From NCBI GenBank assembly GCA_022793995.1, contig JAAWDY010000011.1, positions 113,596-177,595 on the forward strand: a stretch of 64,000 nucleotides of DNA. The letters are read 5' to 3'. The DNA is from Coprococcus sp. GTDB taxonomy: Bacteria; Bacillota; Clostridia; Lachnospirales; Lachnospiraceae. The notes under the pieces are model-generated. The model was not told where the DNA came from and did not search any database. It saw only the letters and a list, made by a program, of their open reading frames with translations. The translations under genes and the position numbers were made by a program. Below are positions 33,107 to 42,637 of this stretch, piece after piece (the stretch's first letter is position 1; each line of letters opens with the position of its first letter).

Positions 33107-33964
33107 ATGATTTACCAGTGGTATCCTGGGCATATGACAAAAGCCAGACGGATGATGCAGGAAAATATAAAATTAATTGATTTGATTATTGAACTTGTGG
33201 ATGCAAGGATTCCTATGAGCAGCCGGAATCCGGATATTGATGAATTGGGGAAGAATAAGACGAGGATGCTCCTCCTTAACAAAGCGGACCTTGCGGATGA
33301 ACGGCAGACCGATGCCTGGGTCGATTTTTTTCAGGCGCAGGGATACTTTGTCATGAAGATCAATTCCAAAAAGAGCGGCGGGGTAAGGAGCATTCAAAAC
33401 GAGATACAGAAGGCATGCAGTGAAAAGATGGAACGGGATCGAAAACGAGGGATCCAAAACCGTCCTGTCCGCGCTATGGTGGCAGGAATCCCAAACGTAG
33501 GAAAGTCCACATTCATCAACACGGTGGCGGGAAAGGCATGTACGAAGACAGGGAATAAGCCCGGTGTCACGAAGGGAAAACAGTGGATCCGTCTGAATAA
33601 GACGGTAGAGCTTCTTGACACTCCCGGGATATTATGGCCCAAGTTTGAAGATCAAAAAGTAGGCCTCCGACTCGCGCTCATCGGTTCGATCCGCGATGAG
33701 ATCATGAATATAGAAGAACTTGCCTTGGAGCTTGCCGCGTTTCTTATGGACGTTTATCCGGGGATTCTTGCGGAAAAGTATGGCATTCACGAGAAGAAAG
33801 ACAGTTATGCCTGTCTAAAAGAATTTGCAGAATGCAGAAAATGCCTTCTTAAGGGGAATGAGCCGGATTTGCGGAAGGCGTCGGTTCTGTTTTTAGATGA
33901 TTTCCGGAATGGTAGAATCGGATCCGTTACCTTAGAAACTGTAAAGGAGTATGAAAATGACTGA
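33107..33964 (+). CDS. rbgA: Ribosome biogenesis GTPase RbgA (YlqF)
   Basis: A 285-residue circularly permuted GTPase, acting in late 50S assembly. The conserved N-terminus IYQWYPGHMTKARRMM and the motif order G4 (LLNKADLAD), G1 (GIPNVGKSTFIN), G3 (LLDTPGILWP) show the permutation. AGGAGAG precedes the ATG. It lies between two lepB copies; its stop overlaps the start of the second. Confidence 0.96.
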   Translation: MIYQWYPGHMTKARRMMQENIKLIDLIIELVDARIPMSSRNPDIDELGKNKTRMLLLNKADLADERQTDAWVDFFQAQGYFVMKINSKKSGGVRSIQNEIQKACSEKMERDRKRGIQNRPVRAMVAGIPNVGKSTFINTVAGKACTKTGNKPGVTKGKQWIRLNKTVELLDTPGILWPKFEDQKVGLRLALIGSIRDEIMNIEELALELAAFLMDVYPGILAEKYGIHEKKDSYACLKEFAECRKCLLKGNEPDLRKASVLFLDDFRNGRIGSVTLETVKEYEND

Positions 33965-34628
33965 CAAGACATTACAAAGCACAAAAGCGGCACAGGGAAG
34001 TAAGGCGGCAGTCGCGAAAACGGTCGTGAAGAAAAAAGCCGCGCCCCAAAAGGGGAACAAGAAGGTAGAACCAAAAGAGGAAAAAAAGAAGAATCTGGGA
34101 CGGGAGATCATGGGATGGATTGTGTATTTCCTGTGTATCGCTGCCTTTGTCTATTGTGTGATTACGTTTGTCGGACAGCGGACGAAAGTGGATGGTAATT
34201 CCATGAACCCTACCTTAAGCGACGGGGATAATCTGATTATCGATAAGATTTCCTATCGATTCCGCGATCCTTCGCGTTATGATGTGATTGTATTTCCCTA
34301 TCAGCATGAGGAGGACGTTTACTATATCAAGCGGATCATCGGTCTTCCAGGGGAGACGGTACAGATTATCGAAGGGTATGTATACATCAACGGGGAACTT
34401 CTGGAGGAGGATTTCGGTAAAGAGCTCATAGAAGACCCTCAGCTTGCCGCGGACCCCATCACGTTGGGGGAGGACGAATACTTTGTGCTAGGCGACAACC
34501 GGAACCATAGCCAGGACAGTAGAGACCCCAGCGTGGGCGTGCTAAGTCGCGACCTACTTGTCGGACGCGCCTGGGTACGTATATTCCCCTTTGATAAAAT
34601 AGGGGTAGTAAGACATGAACATGAATAA
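33957..34628 (+). CDS. lepB: Signal peptidase I (second copy)
   Basis: A 223-residue signal peptidase I with an unusually long, Lys-rich cytoplasmic N-terminus (~55 residues of Lys/Ala/Gln) before the membrane segment IMGWIVYFLCIAAFVYCVIT. The catalytic Ser (VDGNSMNPT) and Lys (YYIKRIIGLPGE) are present, as is GDNRNHSQDSR. It differs from the first copy in sequence and N-terminus, suggesting different substrates or conditions. ATG 33957 lies eight bases after AAGGAG and overlaps the rbgA stop. Confidence 0.94.
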   Translation: MTDKTLQSTKAAQGSKAAVAKTVVKKKAAPQKGNKKVEPKEEKKKNLGREIMGWIVYFLCIAAFVYCVITFVGQRTKVDGNSMNPTLSDGDNLIIDKISYRFRDPSRYDVIVFPYQHEEDVYYIKRIIGLPGETVQIIEGYVYINGELLEEDFGKELIEDPQLAADPITLGEDEYFVLGDNRNHSQDSRDPSVGVLSRDLLVGRAWVRIFPFDKIGVVRHEHE

Positions 34629-35376
34629 TAAGAGGATACGGGAAATAGAAGAGGAGCTAAAGAGCACGGATGAACGGACCCTGCTCTATGATAAATATGC
34701 ACAGGATTCCAGGATCGGCGTCCAAAGACTGATCGAGAAGTACCGTACTTTGGATGAAAAACTGCTTCGAGAGAGGCTGAGGATCAAGCAGATGCTTTCT
34801 TATGAACATGAGTACGCATCCTACGGCATGATCTGCGGCGTTGACGAGGCGGGGAGAGGCCCTCTTGCCGGTCCGGTCGTAGCAGGAGCAGTCATTCTTC
34901 CTCCAGAACCCATGATCCTTTATCTTAATGATTCCAAGCAGCTCTCGCCTGCAAAACGCGAAGTTCTCTATGATGAGATCCTGCAAAAGGCTGTGGCTGT
35001 AGGAGTCGGTATGGCAGAACCAAAGCGGATCGATGAGATCAATATCCTGCAGGCTACATATGAAGCCATGCGGCAGGCAGTGGAACGTCTTCACCCAGCG
35101 CCGGATGTACTTCTGAATGACGCGGTCACGATACCGGGACTTTCTATAAAGCAGGTACCGATCATCAAGGGGGACGCGAAAAGCCTGTCCATTGCCGCGG
35201 CCAGCGTCATTGCTAAGGTAACAAGGGACCGCCTGATGGAAGACTATGAGAAAGAGTTTCCAGGGTACGGTTTTGCTTCCCACAAGGGATATGGTTCCCA
35301 AAAACATATTGAAGCATTAAAAAAACTGGGACCCTGCCCGATACACCGCAGGTCGTTTATCGGGAATTTTATTTGA
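34615..35376 (+). CDS. rnhB: Ribonuclease HII
   Basis: A 253-residue RNase HII, removing RNA from RNA-DNA hybrids and single ribonucleotides. The catalytic core has GVDEAGRGPLAGPVVAGAVIL (DE pair), LNDSKQLSP (Asp), and AAASVIAKVTRDR. A ~70-residue N-terminal helical extension is typical for Firmicutes RnhB. Start could be 34615 or 34621; both overlap the end of lepB. It closes the ylxM-to-rnhB region. Confidence 0.95.
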   Translation: MNMNNKRIREIEEELKSTDERTLLYDKYAQDSRIGVQRLIEKYRTLDEKLLRERLRIKQMLSYEHEYASYGMICGVDEAGRGPLAGPVVAGAVILPPEPMILYLNDSKQLSPAKREVLYDEILQKAVAVGVGMAEPKRIDEINILQATYEAMRQAVERLHPAPDVLLNDAVTIPGLSIKQVPIIKGDAKSLSIAAASVIAKVTRDRLMEDYEKEFPGYGFASHKGYGSQKHIEALKKLGPCPIHRRSFIGNFI

Positions 35377-35419
35377 CAAAAGATGATATAATATCAGTGT
35401 GTGAGATCAGACTTTTCGG

Positions 35420-35773
35420 ATGAATACAAGAAAAACAGGCAGCTATTACGAAAAAGTGGCGGGCGCGTTTCTGGAAAAAAAGGGATATCAGATCTGGGAA
35501 TATAATTTCCACTGCCCCTATGCGGAGATTGACATTGTGGCAAGAGACGGAGAGTATCTAGTCTTCTGCGAGGTCAAATACCGATGTCATGCAGAGGAAG
35601 CACAGCCTTTGGAGGCTGTGGATCGAAAAAAACAGAAACGGATTTCCAGGGCGGCGCTTTTTTATATTACACAGCGCGGGTATGCAGATATCCCCTGCCG
35701 GTTCGATGTGATTGGAATCACGGAAAAAGAGATCATTTTAGTTCAAAATGCATTTGACTATGTAGGAGAGTAA
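35420..35773 (+). CDS. YraN family (UPF0102) endonuclease-fold protein
   Basis: A 117-residue UPF0102 protein. The nuclease-like core motif is visible as GYQIWEYNFHCPYAEIDIVA followed by VFCEVKYR, a D...ExK arrangement of the PD-(D/E)XK superfamily. Its precise role is not established; the gene commonly sits near rnhB as here. The ribosome-binding site is weak, and no clear promoter was found in the 43 bases before it. Confidence 0.9.
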   Translation: MNTRKTGSYYEKVAGAFLEKKGYQIWEYNFHCPYAEIDIVARDGEYLVFCEVKYRCHAEEAQPLEAVDRKKQKRISRAALFYITQRGYADIPCRFDVIGITEKEIILVQNAFDYVGE

Positions 35774-35785
35774 GGAGAAAAAAGA

Positions 35786-36649
35786 GTGGGGATCGGACTT
35801 CGATATCAAGATGAAAGGCATGTATTTACAGAATGTTTTGAAAAAAATGTACATTTTCTTAGATATCCGCTCCTTGAAAGAACCGGTGCGGTAAGGCATG
35901 GAATATCGACCCGCCTTGACGGTGTCAGCAAGGGCGATCTTGGAACAATGAATCTAAGCTTTACACGCGGGGACGACCCAAAGAATGTGAAGGAGAACTA
36001 CCAAAGGATGGGAGACGCGCTTGGTATCCCGCCTGAAAGTATGGTCTGTTCGCGTCAGACGCATACGACAAACATAAGGGTTGTCACCCAAAAGGACGCC
36101 GGAAAAGGGGTTGTGCAGGATTGTGATTATACAGACGTCGACGGACTTCTCACCTGTGTGCCGGGAATCTGCCTGGTGACGTTTTATGCGGACTGTGTGC
36201 CGCTTTTGTTTGTGGATCCAGTAAGGAAGGCCATTGCCTCCAGCCATTCGGGATGGCGGGGGACGGCCGCCAGAATGGGACAGGTGACGGTTGAAGCCAT
36301 GCGGCGTGAATTTGGGAGCAGGCCGGAGGATATCGTGGCTGCGGTCGGACCCTCTATCTGCGGGGATTGTTATGAAGTAAGTGAAGATGTAATACAGTGC
36401 TTTCGGGATGCTTTTTCTAAAACTGTTTGGAACAGGCTATTTTATAAAAAGGAAAACGGGAAATACCAGCTCGATTTATGGAAGGCGAATGAGCAGGTGC
36501 TTCTGGATGCAGGAATTCAAAAAGAACATCTGGCGGTAACAAATCTGTGTACCTGCTGTAATCCAGGGCTTCTCTTTTCTCACCGCGCCTCCGGTGGAAA
36601 ACGCGGCAATCTGGCGGCATTTCTCGCATTAAAGGAGGATGGCAGGTGA
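35786..36649 (+). CDS. pgeF: Peptidoglycan editing factor PgeF
   Basis: A 287-residue multicopper-oxidase-laccase-like protein of the PgeF/YlmD family, which corrects wrongly incorporated residues in peptidoglycan precursors and has purine nucleoside phosphorylase-like activity in relatives. Zinc-site motifs are ADCVPLLF, SHSGWRGTA and CTCCNPGLLFSHR. GTG start with AAGGAG. Its stop overlaps the start of the next gene. Confidence 0.9.
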   Translation: MGIGLRYQDERHVFTECFEKNVHFLRYPLLERTGAVRHGISTRLDGVSKGDLGTMNLSFTRGDDPKNVKENYQRMGDALGIPPESMVCSRQTHTTNIRVVTQKDAGKGVVQDCDYTDVDGLLTCVPGICLVTFYADCVPLLFVDPVRKAIASSHSGWRGTAARMGQVTVEAMRREFGSRPEDIVAAVGPSICGDCYEVSEDVIQCFRDAFSKTVWNRLFYKKENGKYQLDLWKANEQVLLDAGIQKEHLAVTNLCTCCNPGLLFSHRASGGKRGNLAAFLALKEDGR

Positions 36650-37521
36650 TTTTAGCGGCAAATACATCGGATGTTGTGGAAGATACCGTGGAAAAGGTCA
36701 GCGGTATGAAGGAATGGGTCACAGAGCACGGTCCTGACTTGCTTGGCTTTGGGATCCGGATCCTTCTTGCCCTGTTTTTTTATTTCATCGGGTATCAGTT
36801 GATTCAATGGCTCAGAAAAGTTGTGCGTAATTCTATGGAGCGCGCTAATTCCGATGTGGGAGCGCGTCAATTCGTTGATTCTCTTTTGAAATTCGGGCTG
36901 CACATTCTTTTGATTCTTGCCATCGCAAACCAGTTTGGGGTAGAATCAACCTCCATCGCGGCCTTGGTAGCTTCAGGGGGCGTGGCCGTCGGCCTTGCAC
37001 TTCAAGGCAGCTTATCCAACCTGGCAGGTGGGATGCTGATCCTGCTCTTAAAGCCCTTTGTGGTGGGAGATTATATTATCGAAGACGCACACGGGAACGA
37101 GGGCACGGTGAAGGAAATCCAGATTTTTTATACAAAGCTTTCAACGATTGATAACCGTACGATCGTCATACCCAATGGGACGCTGGCAAATACCAGCCTG
37201 ACGAACGTGACGGATAAAGATTTCCGTCAGCTGGATCTGCGAATCGATATCTCTTATGATTCTGACCTGCGGGCAGCCAAATCTCTTTTGGAGCAGATTC
37301 TTCTAGAGGATCCCAGCGTGGAAAAGGAGATGGACCAAAAAGTTTTCGTCGATAATCTGGGAAGCAGCTCCGTAGTGCTGGGAATGCGGGCATGGATTAA
37401 ATCGGCGGAGTATTGGCCTGCACGCTGGCGGATTCTGGAGACAATTAAACTGACGTTGGATGAGAACGGAGTCGAGATTCCATATCAGCAGCTTACGGTT
37501 CATATTGGTGAAAATCATTGA
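36646..37521 (+). CDS. MscS-family small-conductance mechanosensitive channel
   Basis: A 291-residue MscS-type channel, releasing solutes on hypo-osmotic shock. Three membrane helices (ILLALFFYFIGYQ, FGLHILLILAIANQFGV, and the pore helix VASGGVAVGLALQGSLSNLAGG with the typical Gly/Ala pattern) are followed by the beta domain (PFVVGDYI, VIPNG) and the alpha/beta C-terminus. GTG start, overlapping the pgeF stop by three bases, with GGAGG upstream. Length is normal for the compact subfamily. Confidence 0.92.
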   Translation: MILAANTSDVVEDTVEKVSGMKEWVTEHGPDLLGFGIRILLALFFYFIGYQLIQWLRKVVRNSMERANSDVGARQFVDSLLKFGLHILLILAIANQFGVESTSIAALVASGGVAVGLALQGSLSNLAGGMLILLLKPFVVGDYIIEDAHGNEGTVKEIQIFYTKLSTIDNRTIVIPNGTLANTSLTNVTDKDFRQLDLRIDISYDSDLRAAKSLLEQILLEDPSVEKEMDQKVFVDNLGSSSVVLGMRAWIKSAEYWPARWRILETIKLTLDENGVEIPYQQLTVHIGENH

Positions 37522-37581
37522 CATTTTTATCACAAACTATTATAATGATGCCGACGAAATGTGACGGAGGAGAAATGCAGG

Positions 37582-38145
37582 ATGCGGGTCATAGCCGGTA
37601 AAGCGCGGAGAACACAACTGAAAACAGCAGAAGGGTTAAGCACCCGGCCTACGACGGACCGAATCAAGGAGACGTTGTTCAATATGATCGCGCATGGACT
37701 TAGCGACGCAGCATTTCTCGACCTTTTTGCCGGAAGCGGCGGAATCGGAATCGAGGCGTTAAGCCGCGGGGCTGCGCGCGCTGTATTTGTCGAGAAAGCG
37801 CCAGATGCTTTGGCGTGTATCCGGGAGAACCTGAAGCGTACCCGGATGGAAGCGCAGGCCGAAGTCCTGCCGATGGATGTGATGAACGCCCTTGCAAAGT
37901 TGAATAAAAAAGAGCGTTTCGATTATGTTTTCATGGATCCTCCGTACGATCATTTGCTGGAGAAAGAGGCGCTTACATTCCTTGCGTCGTCGGCTCTTCT
38001 TGCCGAAGACGCTCTCGTCATCGTGGAAGCTTCGCTTGCAACAGAGTTTCCCTATTTGGACGAGCTTGGCTTTACGCTTGTCAAAAGGAAGGAATATAAA
38101 ACAAATGCCCATGTCTTTTTGGAAAGGAGAGCGAAGCCATGCTAA
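37582..38145 (+). CDS. rsmD: 16S rRNA (guanine966-N2)-methyltransferase RsmD
   Basis: A 187-residue RsmD methylating G966 of 16S rRNA. The N-terminus [13 protein letters not shown], the AdoMet motif [20 protein letters not shown] and the catalytic DPPY in VFMDPPYDH are visible. I chose the ATG at 37582 because conserved MRVIAG begins there. It overlaps coaD by seven bases, the conserved rsmD-coaD pair. Confidence 0.95.
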   Translation: MRVIAGKARRTQLKTAEGLSTRPTTDRIKETLFNMIAHGLSDAAFLDLFAGSGGIGIEALSRGAARAVFVEKAPDALACIRENLKRTRMEAQAEVLPMDVMNALAKLNKKERFDYVFMDPPYDHLLEKEALTFLASSALLAEDALVIVEASLATEFPYLDELGFTLVKRKEYKTNAHVFLERRAKPC

Positions 38146-38615
38146 GAGCGATTTACCCGGGAAGTTTTGATCCGGTTACGTACGGACATCTGGATATCAT
38201 CAACAGAACCAGTAAAATTGTGGATGAACTTGTCATCGGGGTATTGATGAATAAAGCAAAAATGCCGTTGTTTTCTGTAGAAGAACGTGTTAAAATGTTA
38301 AAAGAAGTAACAGGCTCTATTCCGAATATCAGAATCGTCCCGTTCGACGGTCTTCTGATTGAATTTGCACGGAAGATGGAAGCGACGATCGTCGTCCGCG
38401 GGCTGCGGGCTATTACAGATTTTGAGTATGAGCTGCAGATGGCGCAGACGAACCATAAGCTTGACAGGGAAGTGGAAACCATGTTTCTTACGACCAGCCT
38501 GAAGTACTCCTATTTAAGTTCAACGATCGTGAAAGAAGTTGCAGCTTTTGGCGGGGACATTACCCAGTTTGTGCCTGAGGCTGTTATTGATAGGATTAAA
38601 GAAAAAATGTCATAG
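38139..38615 (+). CDS. coaD: Phosphopantetheine adenylyltransferase
   Basis: A 158-residue CoaD, the penultimate step of CoA synthesis. Nucleotidyltransferase motif [16 protein letters not shown] at the N-terminus and the C-terminal SSTIVKEVA (ISSTxxR/K-type) are present, with [14 protein letters not shown] in between. AAAGGAG lies upstream, inside rsmD. Confidence 0.97.
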   Translation: MLRAIYPGSFDPVTYGHLDIINRTSKIVDELVIGVLMNKAKMPLFSVEERVKMLKEVTGSIPNIRIVPFDGLLIEFARKMEATIVVRGLRAITDFEYELQMAQTNHKLDREVETMFLTTSLKYSYLSSTIVKEVAAFGGDITQFVPEAVIDRIKEKMS

Positions 38616-38645
38616 CAGGACATGACGAAAAGGAGAGTGTAAATT

Positions 38646-39248
38646 ATGAGCAGCCGTATTGAAGAAATCATTGGGGAAATCGAAGAGTACATTGACAGTT
38701 GTAAGTTTCAGCCCTTGTCGACTACGAAGATCGTCGTGAACAAGGATCAGATAGATGAACTTTTGCGTGAACTCCGCATGAAAATACCGGATGAGATTAA
38801 AAGATATCAGAGGATCATTGCCAACAGAGACGCTATTTTGGCGGACGCACAGACGAAAGCAGAGAACATGATACAGGAAGCGCAGGTCCATACCAATGAG
38901 TTGGTGAGCGAACATGAGATCATGCAGCAGGCATACTCTCAGGCGAATGAGATCGTAATGGCGGCCACGGAACAGGCGCAGCAGATCCTGGATAACGCTA
39001 CCAGCGACGCGAATGATTATCGGATCAGTGCGGTACAGTATACGGACGATCTTCTCGCCAAAGCAGAGAGCATCATTGGCAACACTCTAGATACGTATTC
39101 GACCAAATATGACAACCTTCTGAATTCCCTGCAGGAGTGCTACACGGTTGTACATAACAACCGTGCGGAGCTGGAGATACCGGACAAATCATCCCGGGGC
39201 CTGGAGGCAGAATTTGGAGGAGGAGAGATACCTGCCGCCGAGGAATAA
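38646..39248 (+). CDS. Coiled-coil ATPase-like protein (DivIVA/V-ATPase subunit H-like)
   Basis: A 200-residue cytosolic protein that is nearly all coiled coil (residues ~60-165, Ala/Gln/Glu-rich), often annotated as an ATPase or V-type subunit H-like protein in Clostridia. There is no P-loop, so the name reflects only coiled-coil resemblance. The N-terminal SRIEEIIGEIEEYIDSCKF is a conserved-looking block. It lies between coaD and ylbJ, as in relatives; a role in cell shape or division is possible but unproven. Confidence 0.7.
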   Translation: MSSRIEEIIGEIEEYIDSCKFQPLSTTKIVVNKDQIDELLRELRMKIPDEIKRYQRIIANRDAILADAQTKAENMIQEAQVHTNELVSEHEIMQQAYSQANEIVMAATEQAQQILDNATSDANDYRISAVQYTDDLLAKAESIIGNTLDTYSTKYDNLLNSLQECYTVVHNNRAELEIPDKSSRGLEAEFGGGEIPAAEE

Positions 39249-39253
39249 GATCC

Positions 39254-40207
39254 TCAGCGGATAAAATAGATACAAAAGTATGCGAACAAGCTGGTTACTG
39301 ATGCGGTAATCAGCTTTTCTGTTATATACCGCCCCATGGAAAAATGCTGTTTCCTTACCATGCACTGGGTCTGAAATGCAGCGCACAACCCGCCGAACGA
39401 GACCAGGGCCATCGTAAGGATATATTTCATGGAAAAAGGGATGTCCTGTGCGCAGAGCAGTGTAATCCCGTTTGTCATCTCCACAGCGGGCAGAAGAAGC
39501 CTTTCCCAGAAAGCCCCGGAGAGCGGAATCTCTTTTAGGAGAGCGAGAAGAATCGAAAAAACGATGATGTAGCCGCCCACCTTTGTGATCGACTCACAAG
39601 CTTCCATGATACTGTCGTCCAAACACGCTGAAAAAGGAGTCGGTTCCTTTTTCCTTGAAACAGTTCCCGTTAAATGGGCAGAATGTTCATGCACGGGATA
39701 CCATCGGCGGAACAAAAAGCTAAGGAGTACTGGAGCGCCAAACAGGATCACAAGGCTTATATTAGCAAGATCTCCTCTATTCAGGCTTTGTAGAAGAAGA
39801 AAACTGATTAGGAACATCGGACTGGTATTATTGCAGAAGGAAAGAAGGTATTCCCCCTCGTTTCTCGAAATGCTTCCATTTCCCGTCAGCTCCGCAATGA
39901 TGCGCGCGCCCATAGGGTATCCGCAGAGGAAACCGCCCAAAACGGCGAAAGATGCCGGAGGAGAGATGCAAAATAATGGGCCGAGAACAGGGTGAAGTAT
40001 CCGGGCAAGCAGCCGGATGGCGTCAGTTTTTATGAGGATCCCTGAGATAATCATGAACGGAAAAAGGGTGGGAATCACTGTGTTGAACCATAGCAGAAGA
40101 CCGTTTGCGGCTCCTGTAAAAACTGGTTTGGGAAATAAAAGCATGCAGGCGAATATACTTCCGGAAAAAATAAAGATCAGGCAACGCTTCATAAGCTCTC
40201 TCATCAT
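39254..40207 (-). CDS. ylbJ: YlbJ-like sporulation membrane protein
   Basis: A 317-residue integral membrane protein with ~8 hydrophobic segments and the nucleoside-recognition (Gate) motifs WFNTVIPTLFPFMIISGIL and GFLCGYPMGARI. YlbJ is made under sigma-E during sporulation in Bacillus, where it also lies close to coaD (ylbI). The precise start is uncertain: ATG 40207, 40204 or the ATG at 40192 are all possible and none has a strong ribosome-binding site. Converges on the coiled-coil gene with only five bases between stops. Confidence 0.85.
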   Translation of the reverse strand: MMRELMKRCLIFIFSGSIFACMLLFPKPVFTGAANGLLLWFNTVIPTLFPFMIISGILIKTDAIRLLARILHPVLGPLFCISPPASFAVLGGFLCGYPMGARIIAELTGNGSISRNEGEYLLSFCNNTSPMFLISFLLLQSLNRGDLANISLVILFGAPVLLSFLFRRWYPVHEHSAHLTGTVSRKKEPTPFSACLDDSIMEACESITKVGGYIIVFSILLALLKEIPLSGAFWERLLLPAVEMTNGITLLCAQDIPFSMKYILTMALVSFGGLCAAFQTQCMVRKQHFSMGRYITEKLITASVTSLFAYFCIYFIR

Positions 40208-40341
40208 ATACTTTACAGCATAGTATGCTTTCTTGCCCTAATTATATGACGCCAATCTGGTTTTATGCCCGGTATCCTGGGTATAGTTCCCAGCAGAGCG
40301 GCATAAATTATACACAAAAGCATGCGTAGAATGGTGAAAAA

Positions 40342-41172
40342 ATGCCAGGAAGAAAAAAAGTCGTTTGTTTGTTCTTATGCGTGCTCGCGGCATCTCTTTT
40401 GACACAGAACCTTAAGGAGAAGGCAAGGCTTTCCAGGCTGAATGAAAGTACGGTCCGAACCGATGCGTTCCGAGAACAGCAGATGACAGAGGAGGCCGTC
40501 CGGATCCTTGAAGGCATGGAGCCTGAGGAGCGGGCCAAGGCTGCAGCGCTGTTCTTGCTGCAGAACGGTGAGACGAAAGAGTTTGCCCGATTTTTTCGCA
40601 GCAAGAATCTGAAAAGGCAGGAAAAGATATGGTCTAAAAGGCCTGTATGGGAGGAGTATGTATCCTACTGCAAGGCGATCTGGGCGGACGTGCAATATTT
40701 TCCGGTCCCGTGCTCTGCGCGGAACAAGGAATACCGGGTGAATTTCAATGATTCCTGGATGGCAGAGCGCACATATGGCGGAAGACGCGGCCATGAGGGG
40801 TGCGATATCATGGCAAGCTGCGACGAGCCGGGACTTTATCCGATTGTCAGCATGACGGACGGAACGGTTTCCAATAAGGGATGGCTGGAAAAAGGGGGAT
40901 ACCGTCTGGGGATCACTTCTCCCTCCGGCGGATATTTTTACTACGCCCATCTGGACTCCTATGCGGATGTCGAAGAAGGGGATACGGTGCGCGCGGGGGA
41001 TATCATCGGATTCATGGGGAACAGCGGATATGGACCCGAAGGGACAAAAGGGATGTTTGCCACGCACCTGCATGTGGGTATTTACCTGTATCCGGATGGC
41101 GAGGAGATCAGTGTCGATCCATATTGGATTTTGCGGATGATCGAAGAGAAAAAACTTTCCTGTTCCTTCTAA
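40342..41172 (+). CDS. M23 family metallopeptidase
   Basis: A 276-residue LytM/M23 peptidase with an uncleaved-looking N-terminal hydrophobic segment (VVCLFLCVLAASLL) acting as anchor or signal. Zinc ligands are visible: His in RRGHEGCDIM, and HLHVG at the C-terminus; YYAHLDS is also conserved. It would cleave peptidoglycan stem peptides outside the membrane or, if sporulation-specific, in the intermembrane space. Residues ~35-110 form a helical region specific to this group. It diverges from ylbJ. Confidence 0.87.
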   Translation: MPGRKKVVCLFLCVLAASLLTQNLKEKARLSRLNESTVRTDAFREQQMTEEAVRILEGMEPEERAKAAALFLLQNGETKEFARFFRSKNLKRQEKIWSKRPVWEEYVSYCKAIWADVQYFPVPCSARNKEYRVNFNDSWMAERTYGGRRGHEGCDIMASCDEPGLYPIVSMTDGTVSNKGWLEKGGYRLGITSPSGGYFYYAHLDSYADVEEGDTVRAGDIIGFMGNSGYGPEGTKGMFATHLHVGIYLYPDGEEISVDPYWILRMIEEKKLSCSF

Positions 41173-41236
41173 CTATGGTATACTTACAAAAGCTACCTTT
41201 TTATATCCGATAAAAAAGGGATGGAGGAAATGCCGG

Positions 41237-42637
41237 ATGAACAGGTTCCCAGCTACATTTGAAGAAAAGATGCGCCGCCTTCTTGGCGGTGAGTTTGACG
41301 CATATATAGATTGTTATACCCAGCCGCGCTATAACGGACTGCGGGTGAATACCCGGAAAATATCCGTTCCAGAATTTCAGAGAATATGTCCCTTTCCGCT
41401 CCGTCAAATTCCCTGGATTGAGAATGGTTTTTATTATGATGGAGAAAAGGTCTCGCCGTCAAGACATCCTTATTATTTTGCAGGGCTTTATTATCTGCAG
41501 GAGCCAAGCGCTATGACGCCGGCGAATCGTCTGCCGGTGGAGGCAGGAGAGCGGGTTCTGGATCTGTGCGCCGCCCCGGGCGGCAAAGCCACAGAGCTGG
41601 CGGCAAAGCTTGCGGGGAGTGGAATACTGGCGGCGAATGATATCAGTGTCTCCAGGGCCAGAGGACTTCTTAAGAACCTCGAAGTCTTTGGTGTCGGGAA
41701 TATGATGGTTTTAAGTGAAGAACCTGGGAATCTGGAAGCTCCCTTTTCGGAGTATTTTGATAAGATTCTCATTGACGCCCCTTGTTCTGGAGAGGGGATG
41801 TTCCGCAAAGACAAGCGTATGATAAAAGCATGGGAAGAACATGGTCCTTCATTTTTTGCCAAGCTGCAGAGAAACATCATCCTCCAGGCAGCGCATATGC
41901 TGCGTCCGGGCGGGATGCTTTTATATTCTACCTGTACTTTTGACCCGGAAGAAAATGAGCGAATCATCGAACATCTTATAGAACACGAACCGGAGTTCCG
42001 GATCCTGCCGATCTCTTCCTACGAGGGATTTTCACCGGGCATGCCGGAAACCACCTCCAAAAAGTCACCCGACCTTGCCAGGACAGTACGTATTTTCCCA
42101 CATAAGATGGAAGGCGAGGGACATTTCATGGCGCTCCTAAAAAAAGGAGACGCGAACGAGGGGACGGCTGCATGTCGCTGTACTTCTCCCGCGCCGTCGC
42201 AAAAAAGAGTTTCCACAGTTCCCAAAGAGCTGGAACATTTTTTTCAGGATGTGAGCTGGAAACTACAGCCGGAACGTCTGAGCATTCACGGAGAAAAGAT
42301 CTATTATCTCCCGGAAGGAATGCCGCAGATGGGGAGGATTAGGGCGCTTCGGACAGGCCTTCTTCTAGGGGAACTGAAAAAGAATCGTTTTGAGCCAAGT
42401 CAGGCTTTGGCGATGAACCTGACAAAGCAGGAGTATTCCCATACTTTGGACTTTTCTTCGGAGGATACGCGGATATGGCGTTATCTAAAAGGGGAGACAA
42501 TCGAAACCGACGATACACCTGGGAAGGAAAAGGGTTGGTATCTGGTCTGTGTAGATGGATTCCCGCTGGGATGGGGGAAGCTTCAGGGTGGAATCCTTAA
42601 GAATAAATATCTGCCCGGATGGAGGGTCATGTCATGA
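41237..42637 (+). CDS. rsmF: RsmF-type rRNA (cytosine-C5)-methyltransferase
   Basis: A 466-residue NOL1/NOP2/Sun-family m5C methyltransferase. The AdoMet motif LDLCAAPGGKATELAAK, DAPCSGEGMFRKD (with a catalytic Cys) and LYSTCTFDPEENE (second Cys) identify it; the RsmF-like C-terminal domain (PUA-like, residues ~330-460) is present. It modifies 16S rRNA cytosine. Its stop overlaps the next gene (ATGA). Confidence 0.9.
   Translation: MNRFPATFEEKMRRLLGGEFDAYIDCYTQPRYNGLRVNTRKISVPEFQRICPFPLRQIPWIENGFYYDGEKVSPSRHPYYFAGLYYLQEPSAMTPANRLPVEAGERVLDLCAAPGGKATELAAKLAGSGILAANDISVSRARGLLKNLEVFGVGNMMVLSEEPGNLEAPFSEYFDKILIDAPCSGEGMFRKDKRMIKAWEEHGPSFFAKLQRNIILQAAHMLRPGGMLLYSTCTFDPEENERIIEHLIEHEPEFRILPISSYEGFSPGMPETTSKKSPDLARTVRIFPHKMEGEGHFMALLKKGDANEGTAACRCTSPAPSQKRVSTVPKELEHFFQDVSWKLQPERLSIHGEKIYYLPEGMPQMGRIRALRTGLLLGELKKNRFEPSQALAMNLTKQEYSHTLDFSSEDTRIWRYLKGETIETDDTPGKEKGWYLVCVDGFPLGWGKLQGGILKNKYLPGWRVMS

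Noticed and set aside
35373-35392. Promoter TTGACA...TATAAT before yraN
   Set aside because: The two boxes are only eight bases apart, too close for a sigma-A promoter.
40268-40335. Sigma-E or sigma-G promoter between ylbJ and the M23 gene
   Set aside because: GCATA is present but the matching -10 (CATGCGTA) fits neither consensus well.
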